From the NCBI RefSeq assembly GCF_013170825.1, contig NZ_CP033365.1:5530001-5594000 (forward strand): a stretch of DNA of 64,000 nt, in the 5' to 3' direction. This DNA comes from Mesorhizobium sp. NZP2298 (GTDB taxonomy: Bacteria > Pseudomonadota > Alphaproteobacteria > Rhizobiales > Rhizobiaceae). Shown here piece by piece: positions 17,926 to 26,468 of this stretch (position 1 is the stretch's first letter; every line of letters starts with the position of its first letter). The notes under the pieces are model-generated. The model was not told the origin of the DNA, did not search any database, and saw only the letters and a list, made by a program, of their open reading frames with translations. Made by a program: the position numbers and the translations under genes.

Positions 17926-18795
17926 ATGACAAAAGAAAAGAAACGGGAGACTACCATTCGCAAGCCTCATTTGCGCGGTCGCGGACCGCATTTCCCCCTG
18001 CTCGACACTATCGTGCAGTATGAGTCGGAACCCGGCTATGTCGCCTTCACCATGCCGACGCAGAAGCGGCTGCGCGTGCAGGTGGGGTCGATGATCGTCG
18101 CCGACACGACCAAGGCGCTGGTGCTCTACGAATCCGACCATCTGCCGGTCTATTACTTCCCGATCAGCGACGTGCGCGAGGAGTTCCTGCTGCCCAGCAC
18201 GACGACGACCGAGAGCCCGTTCAAGGGCGTCGCCACGCACTATTCGCTGAACACAGGCATCACGCTGGTCGAGGATGCGGCCTGGCGCTATGTCGATCCG
18301 GTCAAGGGATCGCCTGACCTGTCGGACTACATGTCCTTCTATTGGCCCAAGATGACGCACTGGTATGAAGAGGACGAAGAAATCTTCGTCCACGCCCGCG
18401 ATCCGTTCCGCCGGGTCGACTGCCTGCCGTCCTCGCGACGGGTGCAGGTCATCCTCGACGGCGAGCAGGTCGCCGATTCACGACGCGGCGTGTTCCTGTT
18501 CGAGACCGGCCATCCGGTGCGCCACTATCTGCCGATCGCGGACACGCGGCTCGATATGTTCGCGCCCAGCCGCTACATTTCACGCTGCCCCTACAAGGGC
18601 ATCTCCAACTATTATCACGTGACGACGCCCAAGAAGCGGCACGAGAACCTCGTCTGGTACTATCCCGAGCCGGTGCACGAAGCCGAGCGCATCAAGGGCC
18701 TGGTCTGCTTCCACCACGAACTGGTCGACAAGATCTTGGTCGACGGCGTCGAAATCCCGAAGGAATTCACGGCCGCGTCCAGCGGCTATTTCTGA
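17926..18795 (+). CDS. Tandem DUF427 domain protein
   Basis: The protein has 289 residues with two successive DUF427 repeats, about 30-150 and 165-280. Each has the pattern VQVGSMIVADTTKALVLYE / VQVILDGEQVADSRRGVFLFE, an H-P-V-Y/R-YY/Y-P/L-P-I-x-D-V/T-R stretch, CPYKG or SPFKG, and a W(Y/R)Y-x-(P/D)P ending. The family fold is known but no general enzyme function is established. The ATG at 17926 lacks a good ribosome site. GGGAG at 17947-17951 in front of a possible ATT at 17957 could mean a shorter N-terminus. Its place after the binding protein suggests a role in the same unknown pathway. Confidence 0.85.
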   Translation: MTKEKKRETTIRKPHLRGRGPHFPLLDTIVQYESEPGYVAFTMPTQKRLRVQVGSMIVADTTKALVLYESDHLPVYYFPISDVREEFLLPSTTTTESPFKGVATHYSLNTGITLVEDAAWRYVDPVKGSPDLSDYMSFYWPKMTHWYEEDEEIFVHARDPFRRVDCLPSSRRVQVILDGEQVADSRRGVFLFETGHPVRHYLPIADTRLDMFAPSRYISRCPYKGISNYYHVTTPKKRHENLVWYYPEPVHEAERIKGLVCFHHELVDKILVDGVEIPKEFTAASSGYF

Positions 18796-18892
18796 GCTGT
18801 CACTGGCTGACTGCGTTCGAAGTCAGCCAGGTTTCGAGTTTTCGTTCGCCCGGGCCGATGCTAGGCTCAGCTCTGGCGCCGGACGATTGCTC

Positions 18893-19480
18893 ATGAAGAC
18901 AGTACTTCATCATGCGACTCTGCCCTGGCTCGTTGCCCTGGCCGCTTTGCCCGTGCCGGCGTTTGCCGAAAATGATCCGGCTTTCGAGCTGAAGCTCGAC
19001 ATCGACCAGGACGGCAAGATGGACAGGGCCGTGGTGATGCAGGAGCCCGGCGGACCGGCCGATCTGTATATTTACACGGCAGCCGGCGAGGAGAAGCTCG
19101 ATCCCTCGCGCCCGCCCGACTTCGTCAAGAAGGGGCTGACCGAAGACCGGGTCATCGACCTTGAAGGCAAGGGCAAGGGATCGCTGGCGATGACGTCCTG
19201 CTTCGGCTGCGGCGCCAGCAAGTCGACGGAAGACATGCTGACAATCGTCTACCGCCATGGCCAATTCCTGGTCGGCGGCTACAGCCGCAGCTGGGACTGG
19301 AACCAGCGGACGTCGGATGGCGTCAAGACGACGGTGGGGGGCTGCGACATCAACTATCTCACCGGCAGGGGCACCGTCTCAAAGGACCTTGAGGACGGCA
19401 AGCCGATCAAGGGCAAATTCAGGCCAGTGCCGCTCAAGGACTGGTCCTCGGACAAGCGCCCCAAGGCTTGCGATTTCTGA
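18893..19480 (+). CDS. Exported protein of unknown function with an EF-hand-like aspartate loop
   Basis: The protein has about 195 residues from ATG 18893. A TTG two codons earlier is possible. A signal peptide ends near PAFAEN (about residue 22-25), so it is periplasmic. The mature part begins with LDIDQDGKMDRAVV, a DxDxDG loop like those that bind calcium in dockerin/VCBS proteins. Cysteines lie in CFGCGAS and further C-terminally (GGCDINY, KACDF). I do not recognise a family. It stands alone on the plus strand between the DUF427 and dehydrogenase genes. Confidence 0.75.
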   Translation: MKTVLHHATLPWLVALAALPVPAFAENDPAFELKLDIDQDGKMDRAVVMQEPGGPADLYIYTAAGEEKLDPSRPPDFVKKGLTEDRVIDLEGKGKGSLAMTSCFGCGASKSTEDMLTIVYRHGQFLVGGYSRSWDWNQRTSDGVKTTVGGCDINYLTGRGTVSKDLEDGKPIKGKFRPVPLKDWSSDKRPKACDF

Positions 19481-19512
19481 AGAGGTTGATCGAACTGCCA
19501 TGCAGCGCATAC

Positions 19513-19532
19513 CCTCCCCTTAATTAGGGAGG
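19513..19532 (+). promoter_or_regulatory. Hairpin hiding the ribosome-binding site of the next gene
   Basis: CCTCCC at 19513-19518 can pair with GGGAGG at 19527-19532, and the latter is the ribosome-binding site of the gene starting at 19540. The loop is eight bases. Modest translational control is possible. Confidence 0.35.
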
Positions 19533-19539
19533 ACTATTG

Positions 19540-20304
19540 ATGGATCTTTTCAAGCTGGACGGCGATGTCGCGCTGGTCACCGGCGCCGGCAGCGGCATTG
19601 GCCAGGCAATCGCGATCGGACTGGCTGAGGCAGGGGCTGATGTCGCCTGTTTCGGTCATGCATCGAGGGGTGGGCTGGAGGAGACCGCGCACCGGATCAC
19701 GGCACTTGGCCGCAAGGCACTGGTGCTGACCGGCACAGTGACATGCGAAAGCGATCTCGCGGCGGCAATCGATCGCGTCGAGGCCGAACTCGGTGCACTG
19801 ACCGTCGCCGTCAACAATGCCGGCATCGCCGGCTCGGAACCGGCCGAGACCTTGTCGCTGGAGACATGGCAGAAGGTGCACGAGGTCAACGTCGCCGGCG
19901 TGTTCCTGTCCTGCCAGGCCGAGGCGCGCAAGATGCTGGCGCGACGCAAGGGCTCGATCATCAACATCGCCTCGATGTCGGGCACCATCGTCAATCGCGG
20001 GCTGACGCAGGCGCACTACAACTCTTCGAAAGCCGCCGTCATCCACATGTCGAAGAGCCTTGCCATGGAGTGGGCCGATCGCGGCTTACGCGTCAATGTC
20101 GTCAGCCCGGGCTATACGCTGACGCCGATGAACAAGCGGCCAGAAGTGGCTGAGGAGATCAAGATCTTCAAGCGCGACACGCCGATGGGACGCATGGCGG
20201 CGCCTGAGGAAATGGTCGGACCGACGGTGTTCCTCGCCAGCCGCGCGTCGAGTTTCGTCACCGGCCTCGACCTGATCGTCGATGGCGGTTACGTCTGCTG
20301 GTAA
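19540..20304 (+). CDS. Short-chain dehydrogenase/reductase (classical SDR)
   Basis: The protein has 254 residues from ATG 19540, with GGGAGG eight bases upstream. It shows the NAD(P) motif TGAGSGIG (about 16-23), NNAG (about 89), an active-site serine in NIASMSG and the catalytic YNSSK. The C-terminus has FVTGLDLIVDGGYVCW, usual for sugar- or polyol-oxidising SDRs. The reaction is alcohol/ketone interconversion with a nicotinamide cofactor. The substrate is unknown. It may belong to the catabolic locus upstream, but it has its own leader. Confidence 0.9.
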   Translation: MDLFKLDGDVALVTGAGSGIGQAIAIGLAEAGADVACFGHASRGGLEETAHRITALGRKALVLTGTVTCESDLAAAIDRVEAELGALTVAVNNAGIAGSEPAETLSLETWQKVHEVNVAGVFLSCQAEARKMLARRKGSIINIASMSGTIVNRGLTQAHYNSSKAAVIHMSKSLAMEWADRGLRVNVVSPGYTLTPMNKRPEVAEEIKIFKRDTPMGRMAAPEEMVGPTVFLASRASSFVTGLDLIVDGGYVCW

Positions 20305-20365
20305 GATCGCATCTCGCAGAACTTCGCCTGCAGTCTGAATTTGTGCGGCCGCGAGGCGTTAGTCG

Positions 20366-20395
20366 TTGCGCAAGATGAACGTTGGTATATATAAT
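20366..20395 (+). promoter_or_regulatory. Putative sigma-70 promoter of tmoXWV
   Basis: TTGCGC at 20366-20371 and a perfect TATAAT at 20390-20395 are 18 bases apart. The -10 box overlaps the TTTCAC operator, a good position for repression. The start codon is about 330 bases downstream. Confidence 0.6.
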
Positions 20396-20409
20396 TTCAC
20401 CCCATGAAA
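20393..20409. promoter_or_regulatory. Methylated-amine operator candidate, tmoX promoter
   Basis: The sequence is AATTTCACCCCATGAAA, containing a perfect dyad TTTCA-N5-TGAAA. The ten bases ATAATTTCAC at 20391-20400 are identical to those upstream of tdm at 44431-44440. Confidence 0.55.
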
Positions 20410-20725
20410 CGGCGTTGGCGAGACGGGGCTTGCCGGGCCGGTAGCCGAGATCATGGGACCTTGATGGCTCGCACCTTGCAGGGCGCCGCAAGACTGGCAA
20501 TTGATCCGCGGATGATCGCTGTCGTGGCGATGCATCGGCAGCCATGACGCTGACCTTCCCGGCATATTCCACCGTCACCGAAATTCAGCATCATTTCGCC
20601 TGCGCCGGCTTTAGCCGCGACGTGGCGGCAACGGCCTTGCGCAACGACCAGTCTTTCCACCACAATCATAAAAAGACGCAAGAAGGGAACCAACAATAAC
20701 CGCCACAGCTTGAAGGAGAACAAGC
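20410..20725 (+). other. Long 5' leader or unassigned intergenic stretch before tmoX
   Basis: About 315 bases lie between the operator and the tmoX start. No convincing gene is present. A 51-codon ATG frame (20544-20699) is open but has no clear ribosome site or recognisable product. No known riboswitch pattern was recognised. Confidence 0.5.
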
Positions 20726-21700
20726 ATGTCATTTCGCAGCTATATCTCGAAGTTATCGATGAGTGCCGTCGCGCTCGCGACACTAAGCCTGTTGTCGCCT
20801 TCCGCCCACGCCGCCGCACCGGAATCCAACGACCCGATCAAGATCGCGCTGTTCGACTGGACCAGCGTCAACCTCAACGCCAAGATCCTCGGCGGCATCC
20901 TGGAAAAGCTCGGCTATACCGTCGAATATCCGACCGCCGACTACCTCTCGAGCCTCACCACCGGCCTTACCAATGGCGACCTCGATGTCGGCATGGAATT
21001 CTGGGACACGACCGCCGGCGAAGCCATGAAGGCGTCCGATGCCACCGGCCAGACCGAACGGCTCGGCAAGCTCGGCCCGAAGGCCAAGGAAGAATGGTGG
21101 TTTCCCGAATATATGAAGGAGAAATGCCCGACCTTGCCGGACTGGCATGCGCTGCTCGACCCGACATGCGCGGCTTCATTCTCGACAGCGGAGACGGCGC
21201 CGAAGGGCCGCTATCTCGGCGGCCCGGTGACCTGGGAAGGCTTTGACGACGAGCGCGTCGCGGCGCTGAAACTGCCCTTCACCGTGATCCATGCCGGCAC
21301 CGACGCGGCGATGTTCGCGGAACTCGATTCAGCCTATCAGCGCAAGGCGCCAATCATGCTGTGGATCTATTCGCCGCATTGGGCGCCGGCGAAATACAAG
21401 GGAGAATGGGTGCAATTCCCCGAATACACGCCCGAGTGCTACAACGACCCGAAATGGGGCGTGAACCCCGATGCCAAATATGACTGCGGCAAGCCGCATG
21501 GCGAGATCTGGAAATATGCCTGGAACGGCATGAAGGACAAATGGCCGATCGCCTACAAGGTGGCCAAGGCCTACACGATCGACACCGACGAACTCAACAA
21601 GATGAGCGGCGAGATCGACCTTGACGGCAAGACGCCGGAAGACGTCGCCGCCGCCTGGATCGCCGCGCACGAGGCCGACTGGAAAGCTTGGGCGCAGTGA
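20726..21700 (+). CDS. tmoX: Trimethylamine N-oxide ABC transporter, periplasmic binding protein
   Basis: The protein has 324 residues with a signal peptide ending at SAHA-AAPE (about residue 31) and GAAGGAGAA before the ATG. It is of the OpuAC/ProX type for quaternary amines. It is tryptophan-rich (FDWTS, MEFWDTT, EEWWFPE, PVTWEGF, PHWAPAKY), as needed for an aromatic cage around a trimethylammonium-like group. Choline or betaine binding would be the generic call. TMAO is preferred because the gene starts the tmoX-tmoW-tmoV operon that runs into tmm, tdm and the rest of the methylated-amine pathway, as in Ruegeria pomeroyi. Confidence 0.85.
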   Translation: MSFRSYISKLSMSAVALATLSLLSPSAHAAAPESNDPIKIALFDWTSVNLNAKILGGILEKLGYTVEYPTADYLSSLTTGLTNGDLDVGMEFWDTTAGEAMKASDATGQTERLGKLGPKAKEEWWFPEYMKEKCPTLPDWHALLDPTCAASFSTAETAPKGRYLGGPVTWEGFDDERVAALKLPFTVIHAGTDAAMFAELDSAYQRKAPIMLWIYSPHWAPAKYKGEWVQFPEYTPECYNDPKWGVNPDAKYDCGKPHGEIWKYAWNGMKDKWPIAYKVAKAYTIDTDELNKMSGEIDLDGKTPEDVAAAWIAAHEADWKAWAQ

Positions 21701-21777
21701 TCGTTCCGACTGGAGAAATGAGATCCGGCCGTTGATCGGTCGGGTTTCAAGTCTTGATGTTCCAGAAGGAAGATTGG

Positions 21778-22851
21778 ATGACGACTGAACAGGGATCGGC
21801 GCAACCGGGCACGGATCACCGCCCGGTAAAACTTGCCTGCCGCAATGTCTGGAAGCTGTTCGGGGCGAACGCGGCCAATTTCATCCGCGAGCGCGACGGC
21901 AGGGCCAGCATGGCCGATGTCACTGCCGCCGGACTGGTCGGTGCCGTGCGCGCCGTCGATCTCGAAATCCGCCAGGGCGAGATCTTCATCATCATGGGGC
22001 TGTCGGGCTCCGGTAAATCGACGCTGGTGCGCTGCATGTCTAGGCTGGTCGAGCCGAGCCACGGCAAAGTCGAGTTCGAAGGCAAGGACCTGCTCAAGAT
22101 CTCCGACGCAGCCCTCATCGAGTTGCGGCGCCACCGCATGGGCATGGTGTTCCAGAACTTCGCGCTGCTGCCGCATCTCAATGTGCTGGACAACATCGCC
22201 TTTCCGCTCAGCATCCAGGGGCAGGACAGGCCAACACGCGAGGCGCGCGCCCGCGAGGTCATCGAACTCGTCGGCCTGCGTGGCCGCGAACATTTCTATC
22301 CTCGCGAGCTTTCCGGCGGCCAGCAGCAACGCGTCGGCATCGCCCGCAGCCTGGCGACAAAACCGGAGATCTGGTTCCTCGACGAGCCGTTCTCCGCGCT
22401 CGATCCACTGATCCGCCGCGAGATGCAGGACGAACTGATGCGGCTGCAGACCATGCTGCACAAGACCATCGTCTTCATCACCCATGATTTCGACGAGGCG
22501 ATCCGGCTCGCCGACCGCATCGCCATCATGAAGGACGGCGAGGTCATCCAGATCGGCACACCAGAGGAACTGGTGGTCAATCCAGCCACCGACTATGTCG
22601 CAGAATTCACTCGCGACGTCGACCGCGCCAAGGTGATCTCGGCGCGCAGCCTGATGCGCGCCTGCGACGGCTCGGAGCATGGAGGGACCGTCGCGCCGGA
22701 TGCCAAGATCGCCAGCTTCTCGGCCAGCATCGTTTCCGCCGGCAAGCCGTTCGCGGTGATCAACGGCACCGGCAAGCCGATCGGCGAAGTGACGCCGCAA
22801 GCGGTCATCGACCTGCTGGCCGGCATCGACCGTTCCGGGGCACGCGCATGA
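21778..22851 (+). CDS. tmoW: Trimethylamine N-oxide ABC transporter, ATP-binding protein
   Basis: The protein has 357 residues from ATG 21778, preceded by AGAAGGA. It has ProV/OpuAA architecture: an ABC domain with Walker A GLSGSGKST, signature LSGGQQQRVGIARSLA and Walker B IWFLDEPFSALD, then a C-terminal regulatory region (after about 270) that looks like a single degenerate CBS-type half. The long insertion before Walker A (NAANFIRERDGRASMADVTA) is typical of glycine-betaine family ATPases. It energises the permease encoded four bases into its own stop (ATGA overlap). Confidence 0.88.
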   Translation: MTTEQGSAQPGTDHRPVKLACRNVWKLFGANAANFIRERDGRASMADVTAAGLVGAVRAVDLEIRQGEIFIIMGLSGSGKSTLVRCMSRLVEPSHGKVEFEGKDLLKISDAALIELRRHRMGMVFQNFALLPHLNVLDNIAFPLSIQGQDRPTREARAREVIELVGLRGREHFYPRELSGGQQQRVGIARSLATKPEIWFLDEPFSALDPLIRREMQDELMRLQTMLHKTIVFITHDFDEAIRLADRIAIMKDGEVIQIGTPEELVVNPATDYVAEFTRDVDRAKVISARSLMRACDGSEHGGTVAPDAKIASFSASIVSAGKPFAVINGTGKPIGEVTPQAVIDLLAGIDRSGARA

Positions 22852-24827
22852 CGGTGACGGCAAGCGCCAGCGAGGCAAAGCCGCCGCTTCAGCGCTGGCT
22901 GCTTGCCTGGGTACTCGCCCTTGCCGCCGTGCTGGTGGTGTTCCTGCTGCAGGAAAGTGTGCCCTGGGCAGTCAACTATCCGGCCGATACGGTCGTGCCG
23001 GTCGCCGACTGGGTCAGCGCGCTGATGCGCTGGATCAAGTCGAACCTGTCATGGCTGACGCGCTCGATCACCGCGGTGCTCGGCGTGCCGCTCGACTTCG
23101 CGCTCAATCTCTTGGCCAAGAATTTCAAGATCGGCCACGGCGCGGACGCCTATGTCCTGCCGCGCCTGTCCTGGGTCGGGGTGTGCGCCACGGCTTTCCT
23201 CGCCGGCCATGCCGTGGGCGGTCGCAAACTCAGCCTGCTGGTCGGCGGCTGTTTCCTCTACATCGCTCTGTTCGGCCAATGGACCAGCGCCATGCTGACG
23301 CTGGCGCTGATTTCCATCGCCGTGCCGTTCTGCATCGTCACCGGCCTGTTCGCCGGCATCTGGGCCTGGCGCAAGCCTTGGGCGGAAAGGCTCATCGTCT
23401 CCCCTGCCCTCGACCTGATGCAGACGATCCCGACCTTCGCGTACCTTATCCCGATGCTGCTGCTGTTCGGCAACAGTCCGGTGTCGGCGATGATCGCCAC
23501 CGCCATTTTCGCGACGCCGCCGATGGTGCGGGCGACGATGCTCGGCCTGACGCGGGTGCCGCTGGAGATCGGCGAATTCAGCGACATGGCCGGCTGCACG
23601 GCGCGGCAGAAGCTGTGGCGGGTGCTGTTGCCCTCGGCGCGGCCGACGCTGATGGTCGGCGTCAACCAGGTCATCATGCTGGCGCTCAACATGGTGATCA
23701 TCGCCTCGATGATCGGCGCCGGCGGCCTCGGCTACGATGTGCTTCTGGCGCTGCGTGCACTGAAGGTCGGTGAGGCTATGGAAGCCGGGCTCGCCATCGT
23801 CGCGCTGGCGATCGCACTCGACCGGCTGAGCCAGGCCATCGCGCACAAGCAGGCAAAGGGTCATGTCCATCAGGAATCGAGCCCGACTCTTTGGCGGCGC
23901 TACCCCAACCTGACGCTGGCCATCGCCATACTTGCCGTCACCACGCTGCTTGGGCTGTTCGTGCCGGCTTTCGCCGCGGTGCCGAAGGCGATCACCTTCA
24001 CCACGGCGCCGCTGTGGAAGGCGGCGGTGAACTGGGTAACGATCAACTTCTTCGACATCATCGAAGCGTTCCGCGTGGCGCTGATCCTCAATGTGCTCAA
24101 CCCGGTGCGTGCCTTCTGCGAAGGCTTTCCGTGGCTCGGCGCGGTGTTCCTGCTCGGCCTCGCCGGCTATCAACTCTCGGGTCCGCGCCTGGCCGCCCTT
24201 GTCGCGGCGCTGACCGTCTTCTGCGCCGTCGCCGGGCTGTGGGAAAAAACCATGGCGACCGTCTATCTCTGCGGCATCTCGGCCTTCATCGCCTGCCTGA
24301 TCGGCATCCCGATCGGACTGATGGCCGCGCGCAGCGACCGCTTCGAGAAGATTGTCACGCCCATCATCGACACGCTGCAGGTGCTGCCGTCCTTCTGTTT
24401 CATCATCCCGGTTGTGATGCTGTTTCGGGTCGGCGACGTCACCGCCATGATCGCCACCGTCGCTTTCGCCGTGGTGCCGGCGATCCGCTACACCAATCAC
24501 GGCATCAGGCAGGTGCCGCCGGCGCTGATCGAGGCGGCCAAGGTGTCTGGCTGCACGCCGCGCCAGACCTTCTTTCGCGTGCAATTGCCGCTGGCGCTGC
24601 CGGAGATCATGCTCGGCGTCAACCAGACAATCCTGATGGCGCTGGCGATGATCATCATCTGCGCCATGGTCGGCACACGTGATCTCGGCCAGGAGGTGTT
24701 CATCGCGCTGTCAAAGGCCGATTCCGGCCGTGGCATTGTCGCGGGCCTCGCGATAGCCTTCATCGGCATCGTTGCCGACCGGCTGTTCAACGCCTGGACG
24801 GCGAAAGCGCGGGCAAGGCTGGGATAG
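22848..24827 (+). CDS. tmoV: Trimethylamine N-oxide ABC transporter, double-length permease
   Basis: The protein has 659 residues, twice the length of a ProW permease, because two permease domains are fused. Each has its own ATPase-docking loop: EFSDMAGCTARQKLWRVLLP near residue 245 and EAAKVSGCTPRQTFFRVQLP near 565. About 12 or more membrane helices are expected. One chain therefore supplies the whole membrane channel. It ends 21 bp from the 3' end of the convergent tmm gene, with no strong terminator visible between them. Confidence 0.88.
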   Translation: MTVTASASEAKPPLQRWLLAWVLALAAVLVVFLLQESVPWAVNYPADTVVPVADWVSALMRWIKSNLSWLTRSITAVLGVPLDFALNLLAKNFKIGHGADAYVLPRLSWVGVCATAFLAGHAVGGRKLSLLVGGCFLYIALFGQWTSAMLTLALISIAVPFCIVTGLFAGIWAWRKPWAERLIVSPALDLMQTIPTFAYLIPMLLLFGNSPVSAMIATAIFATPPMVRATMLGLTRVPLEIGEFSDMAGCTARQKLWRVLLPSARPTLMVGVNQVIMLALNMVIIASMIGAGGLGYDVLLALRALKVGEAMEAGLAIVALAIALDRLSQAIAHKQAKGHVHQESSPTLWRRYPNLTLAIAILAVTTLLGLFVPAFAAVPKAITFTTAPLWKAAVNWVTINFFDIIEAFRVALILNVLNPVRAFCEGFPWLGAVFLLGLAGYQLSGPRLAALVAALTVFCAVAGLWEKTMATVYLCGISAFIACLIGIPIGLMAARSDRFEKIVTPIIDTLQVLPSFCFIIPVVMLFRVGDVTAMIATVAFAVVPAIRYTNHGIRQVPPALIEAAKVSGCTPRQTFFRVQLPLALPEIMLGVNQTILMALAMIIICAMVGTRDLGQEVFIALSKADSGRGIVAGLAIAFIGIVADRLFNAWTAKARARLG

Positions 24828-24848
24828 GGCAGGACGATGCGCCGCGGC

Positions 24849-26207
24849 CTATTCCGCCGCGACGCCCTTCACCTCGAGATAGCTCTCCATGGAATCGTCC
24901 AGCGCCTGCAGCCAAGGCGTATGGTGCAGCGGCGCCATGGTGCCGGTCATCAGCGAGCGGTAGGCGTGATCGCGGAAACTCATGATGTCTTCCGCCTTGT
25001 GGTGCTCCCACTCCATGAAGGTCTGGTTGACCGCCTCGACATCGAACCCCGGATAGTCGGTCTGCTCCATCAGTTCCTTGGTGTAGTCACCCTGGAACCA
25101 GATCATCTGCTCGGCGTCTTCCAGCGTTTCCTCGCGCGCGCGCCACTTGGCGCTGTGCTCGGCCATCGCCTTGGCGGAGGGGAGCTTGATGCGGCCCATG
25201 ATGACGTCGCGCGCGTACCAGGCCTGCGCGTCGAACATGTTGAAGGTGTAGAACTGATCCTGCATGCCGATATAGAACAGCTTCGGATTCTTCTCCCAGA
25301 CGACGCCCTCATAGAGGTCCAGCGGCCACATGCGGTTGGCGGTCTTGAGCTTCAGATCGTCGGTGAGGAAGGGGAAGGAATGCAGGTAGCCGGTGCACAG
25401 GATAATGGCGTCGACATCCTTGGTGGTACCGTCCTTGAAGTGAGCCGTCCTGCCGACCACCTTCTGCAGCAGCGGCACTTCCTTCCAATTCTCCGGCCAT
25501 TTGAAGCCCATCGGCTTGGAGCGGTAGCTGGAGGTGATCGATTTGGCACCGTATTTGTAGCATTGCGAACCAATGTCCTCGGCTGAATAGGAGCGGCCGA
25601 TGATCAATATGTCCTTGCCCTTGAACTCCATGGCGTCGCGAAAATCATGACTGTGCAGGATGCGGCCGTTGAAGGTGGAAAAACCTTCGAAATAGGGCAC
25701 ATTGGGCACCGAGAAATGCCCGGAGGCAACGACGACATTGTCGAATTCTTCGGAATAGGTGACGTCGTTGGTGCGGTCATGCGCGGTGACGGTGAATTTC
25801 TTGGTCTCGTCCGAGAAAGTGACCATGCGCACGGGGCTGTTGAAGCGCACCCATTTGCGCACGCCGGATTTTTCGACGCGGCCCTTGATGTAATCCCACA
25901 GCACGGCGCGCGGCGGATAGGAACCGATCGGCCGGCCGAAATGCTCCTCGAAAGTGTAGTCGGCGAATTCCAGGCATTCCTTTGGCCCGTTCGACCAGAG
26001 ATAACGGTACATCGAACCGTGCACGGGGTCGCCATGTTCGTCGAGGCCGGTGCGCCAGGTGTAGTTCCACAGGCCGCCCCAGTCGGATTGCTTTTCGAAG
26101 CAGACGATTTCGGGAATCTCGGCGCCCTTGTCGGCAGCCGACTTGAAGGCCCTGAGCTGTGCCAGCCCGGACGGTCCGGCTCCGATGACGGCAACGCGAG
26201 TTTTCAT
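24849..26207 (-). CDS. tmm: Trimethylamine monooxygenase (flavin-containing)
   Basis: The protein has 452 residues from ATG 26207, preceded by AGGAGG. It oxidises trimethylamine to TMAO with NADPH and O2. The FAD motif GAGPSG (about 8-13) is followed by ESYS-like flavin-monooxygenase segments. The monooxygenase fingerprint region is [20 protein letters not shown], the NADPH site is [12 protein letters not shown], and a C-terminal [12 protein letters not shown] follows. Bacterial Tmm proteins share this length and the segment [18 protein letters not shown] [14 protein letters not shown]. It is divergent from the XRE-cupin regulator and next to the TMAO importer. Confidence 0.93.
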   Translation of the reverse strand: MKTRVAVIGAGPSGLAQLRAFKSAADKGAEIPEIVCFEKQSDWGGLWNYTWRTGLDEHGDPVHGSMYRYLWSNGPKECLEFADYTFEEHFGRPIGSYPPRAVLWDYIKGRVEKSGVRKWVRFNSPVRMVTFSDETKKFTVTAHDRTNDVTYSEEFDNVVVASGHFSVPNVPYFEGFSTFNGRILHSHDFRDAMEFKGKDILIIGRSYSAEDIGSQCYKYGAKSITSSYRSKPMGFKWPENWKEVPLLQKVVGRTAHFKDGTTKDVDAIILCTGYLHSFPFLTDDLKLKTANRMWPLDLYEGVVWEKNPKLFYIGMQDQFYTFNMFDAQAWYARDVIMGRIKLPSAKAMAEHSAKWRAREETLEDAEQMIWFQGDYTKELMEQTDYPGFDVEAVNQTFMEWEHHKAEDIMSFRDHAYRSLMTGTMAPLHHTPWLQALDDSMESYLEVKGVAAE

Positions 26208-26247
26208 TTCCAGGCCTCCTCTTTTTTGATTTCCCCAGCGAAACAAA

Positions 26248-26264
26248 TTTCACTGGGAGTGACA
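26248..26264. promoter_or_regulatory. Methylated-amine operator candidate, tmm promoter
   Basis: TTTCAC-TGGGA-GTGACA is a near-perfect dyad (one mismatch) about 40 bp upstream of the tmm start codon. Its TTTCAC half-site matches those at the other operons of the cluster. Confidence 0.5.
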
Positions 26265-26427
26265 GTAATTGGCCCTTCCGCGCTGTCAACAGACATCTGC
26301 TGGAACGGCATTTGCGCGCAACGGATTCCTGATGAAAAACCCGCAGCGATTGCAATCGCCGAGCCGGCACATGCGACACAAGATGGCTTGCCGTCGCGGT
26401 TGCGCTCATGTATCGGCACCTGAGATG

Positions 26428-26443
26428 TTCACCGTGAGTGAAA
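26428..26443. promoter_or_regulatory. Methylated-amine operator candidate, regulator promoter
   Basis: TTCAC-CGTGA-GTGAAA is a perfect 5-bp dyad (TTCAC/GTGAA) 26 bp upstream of the XRE-cupin regulator start, consistent with autoregulation. Confidence 0.5.
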
Positions 26444-26468
26444 TAAATCCTGAGGTTGCGGGGGCGAG

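Noticed and set aside
20544..20699. A 51-codon ATG frame upstream of tmoX
   Set aside because: No ribosome site, no recognisable product and ordinary composition. It is kept only as a possible leader peptide.
23049..24584. A 511-codon minus-strand frame opposite tmoV
   Set aside because: The product is His/Arg/Glu-rich shadow sequence, while the sense frame shows two clear permease domains.
20726..24827. A glycine betaine or choline ABC transporter
   Set aside because: The family permits it, but position beside tmm, tdm and the rest of the pathway favours TMAO. Ligand choice cannot be proved from sequence.
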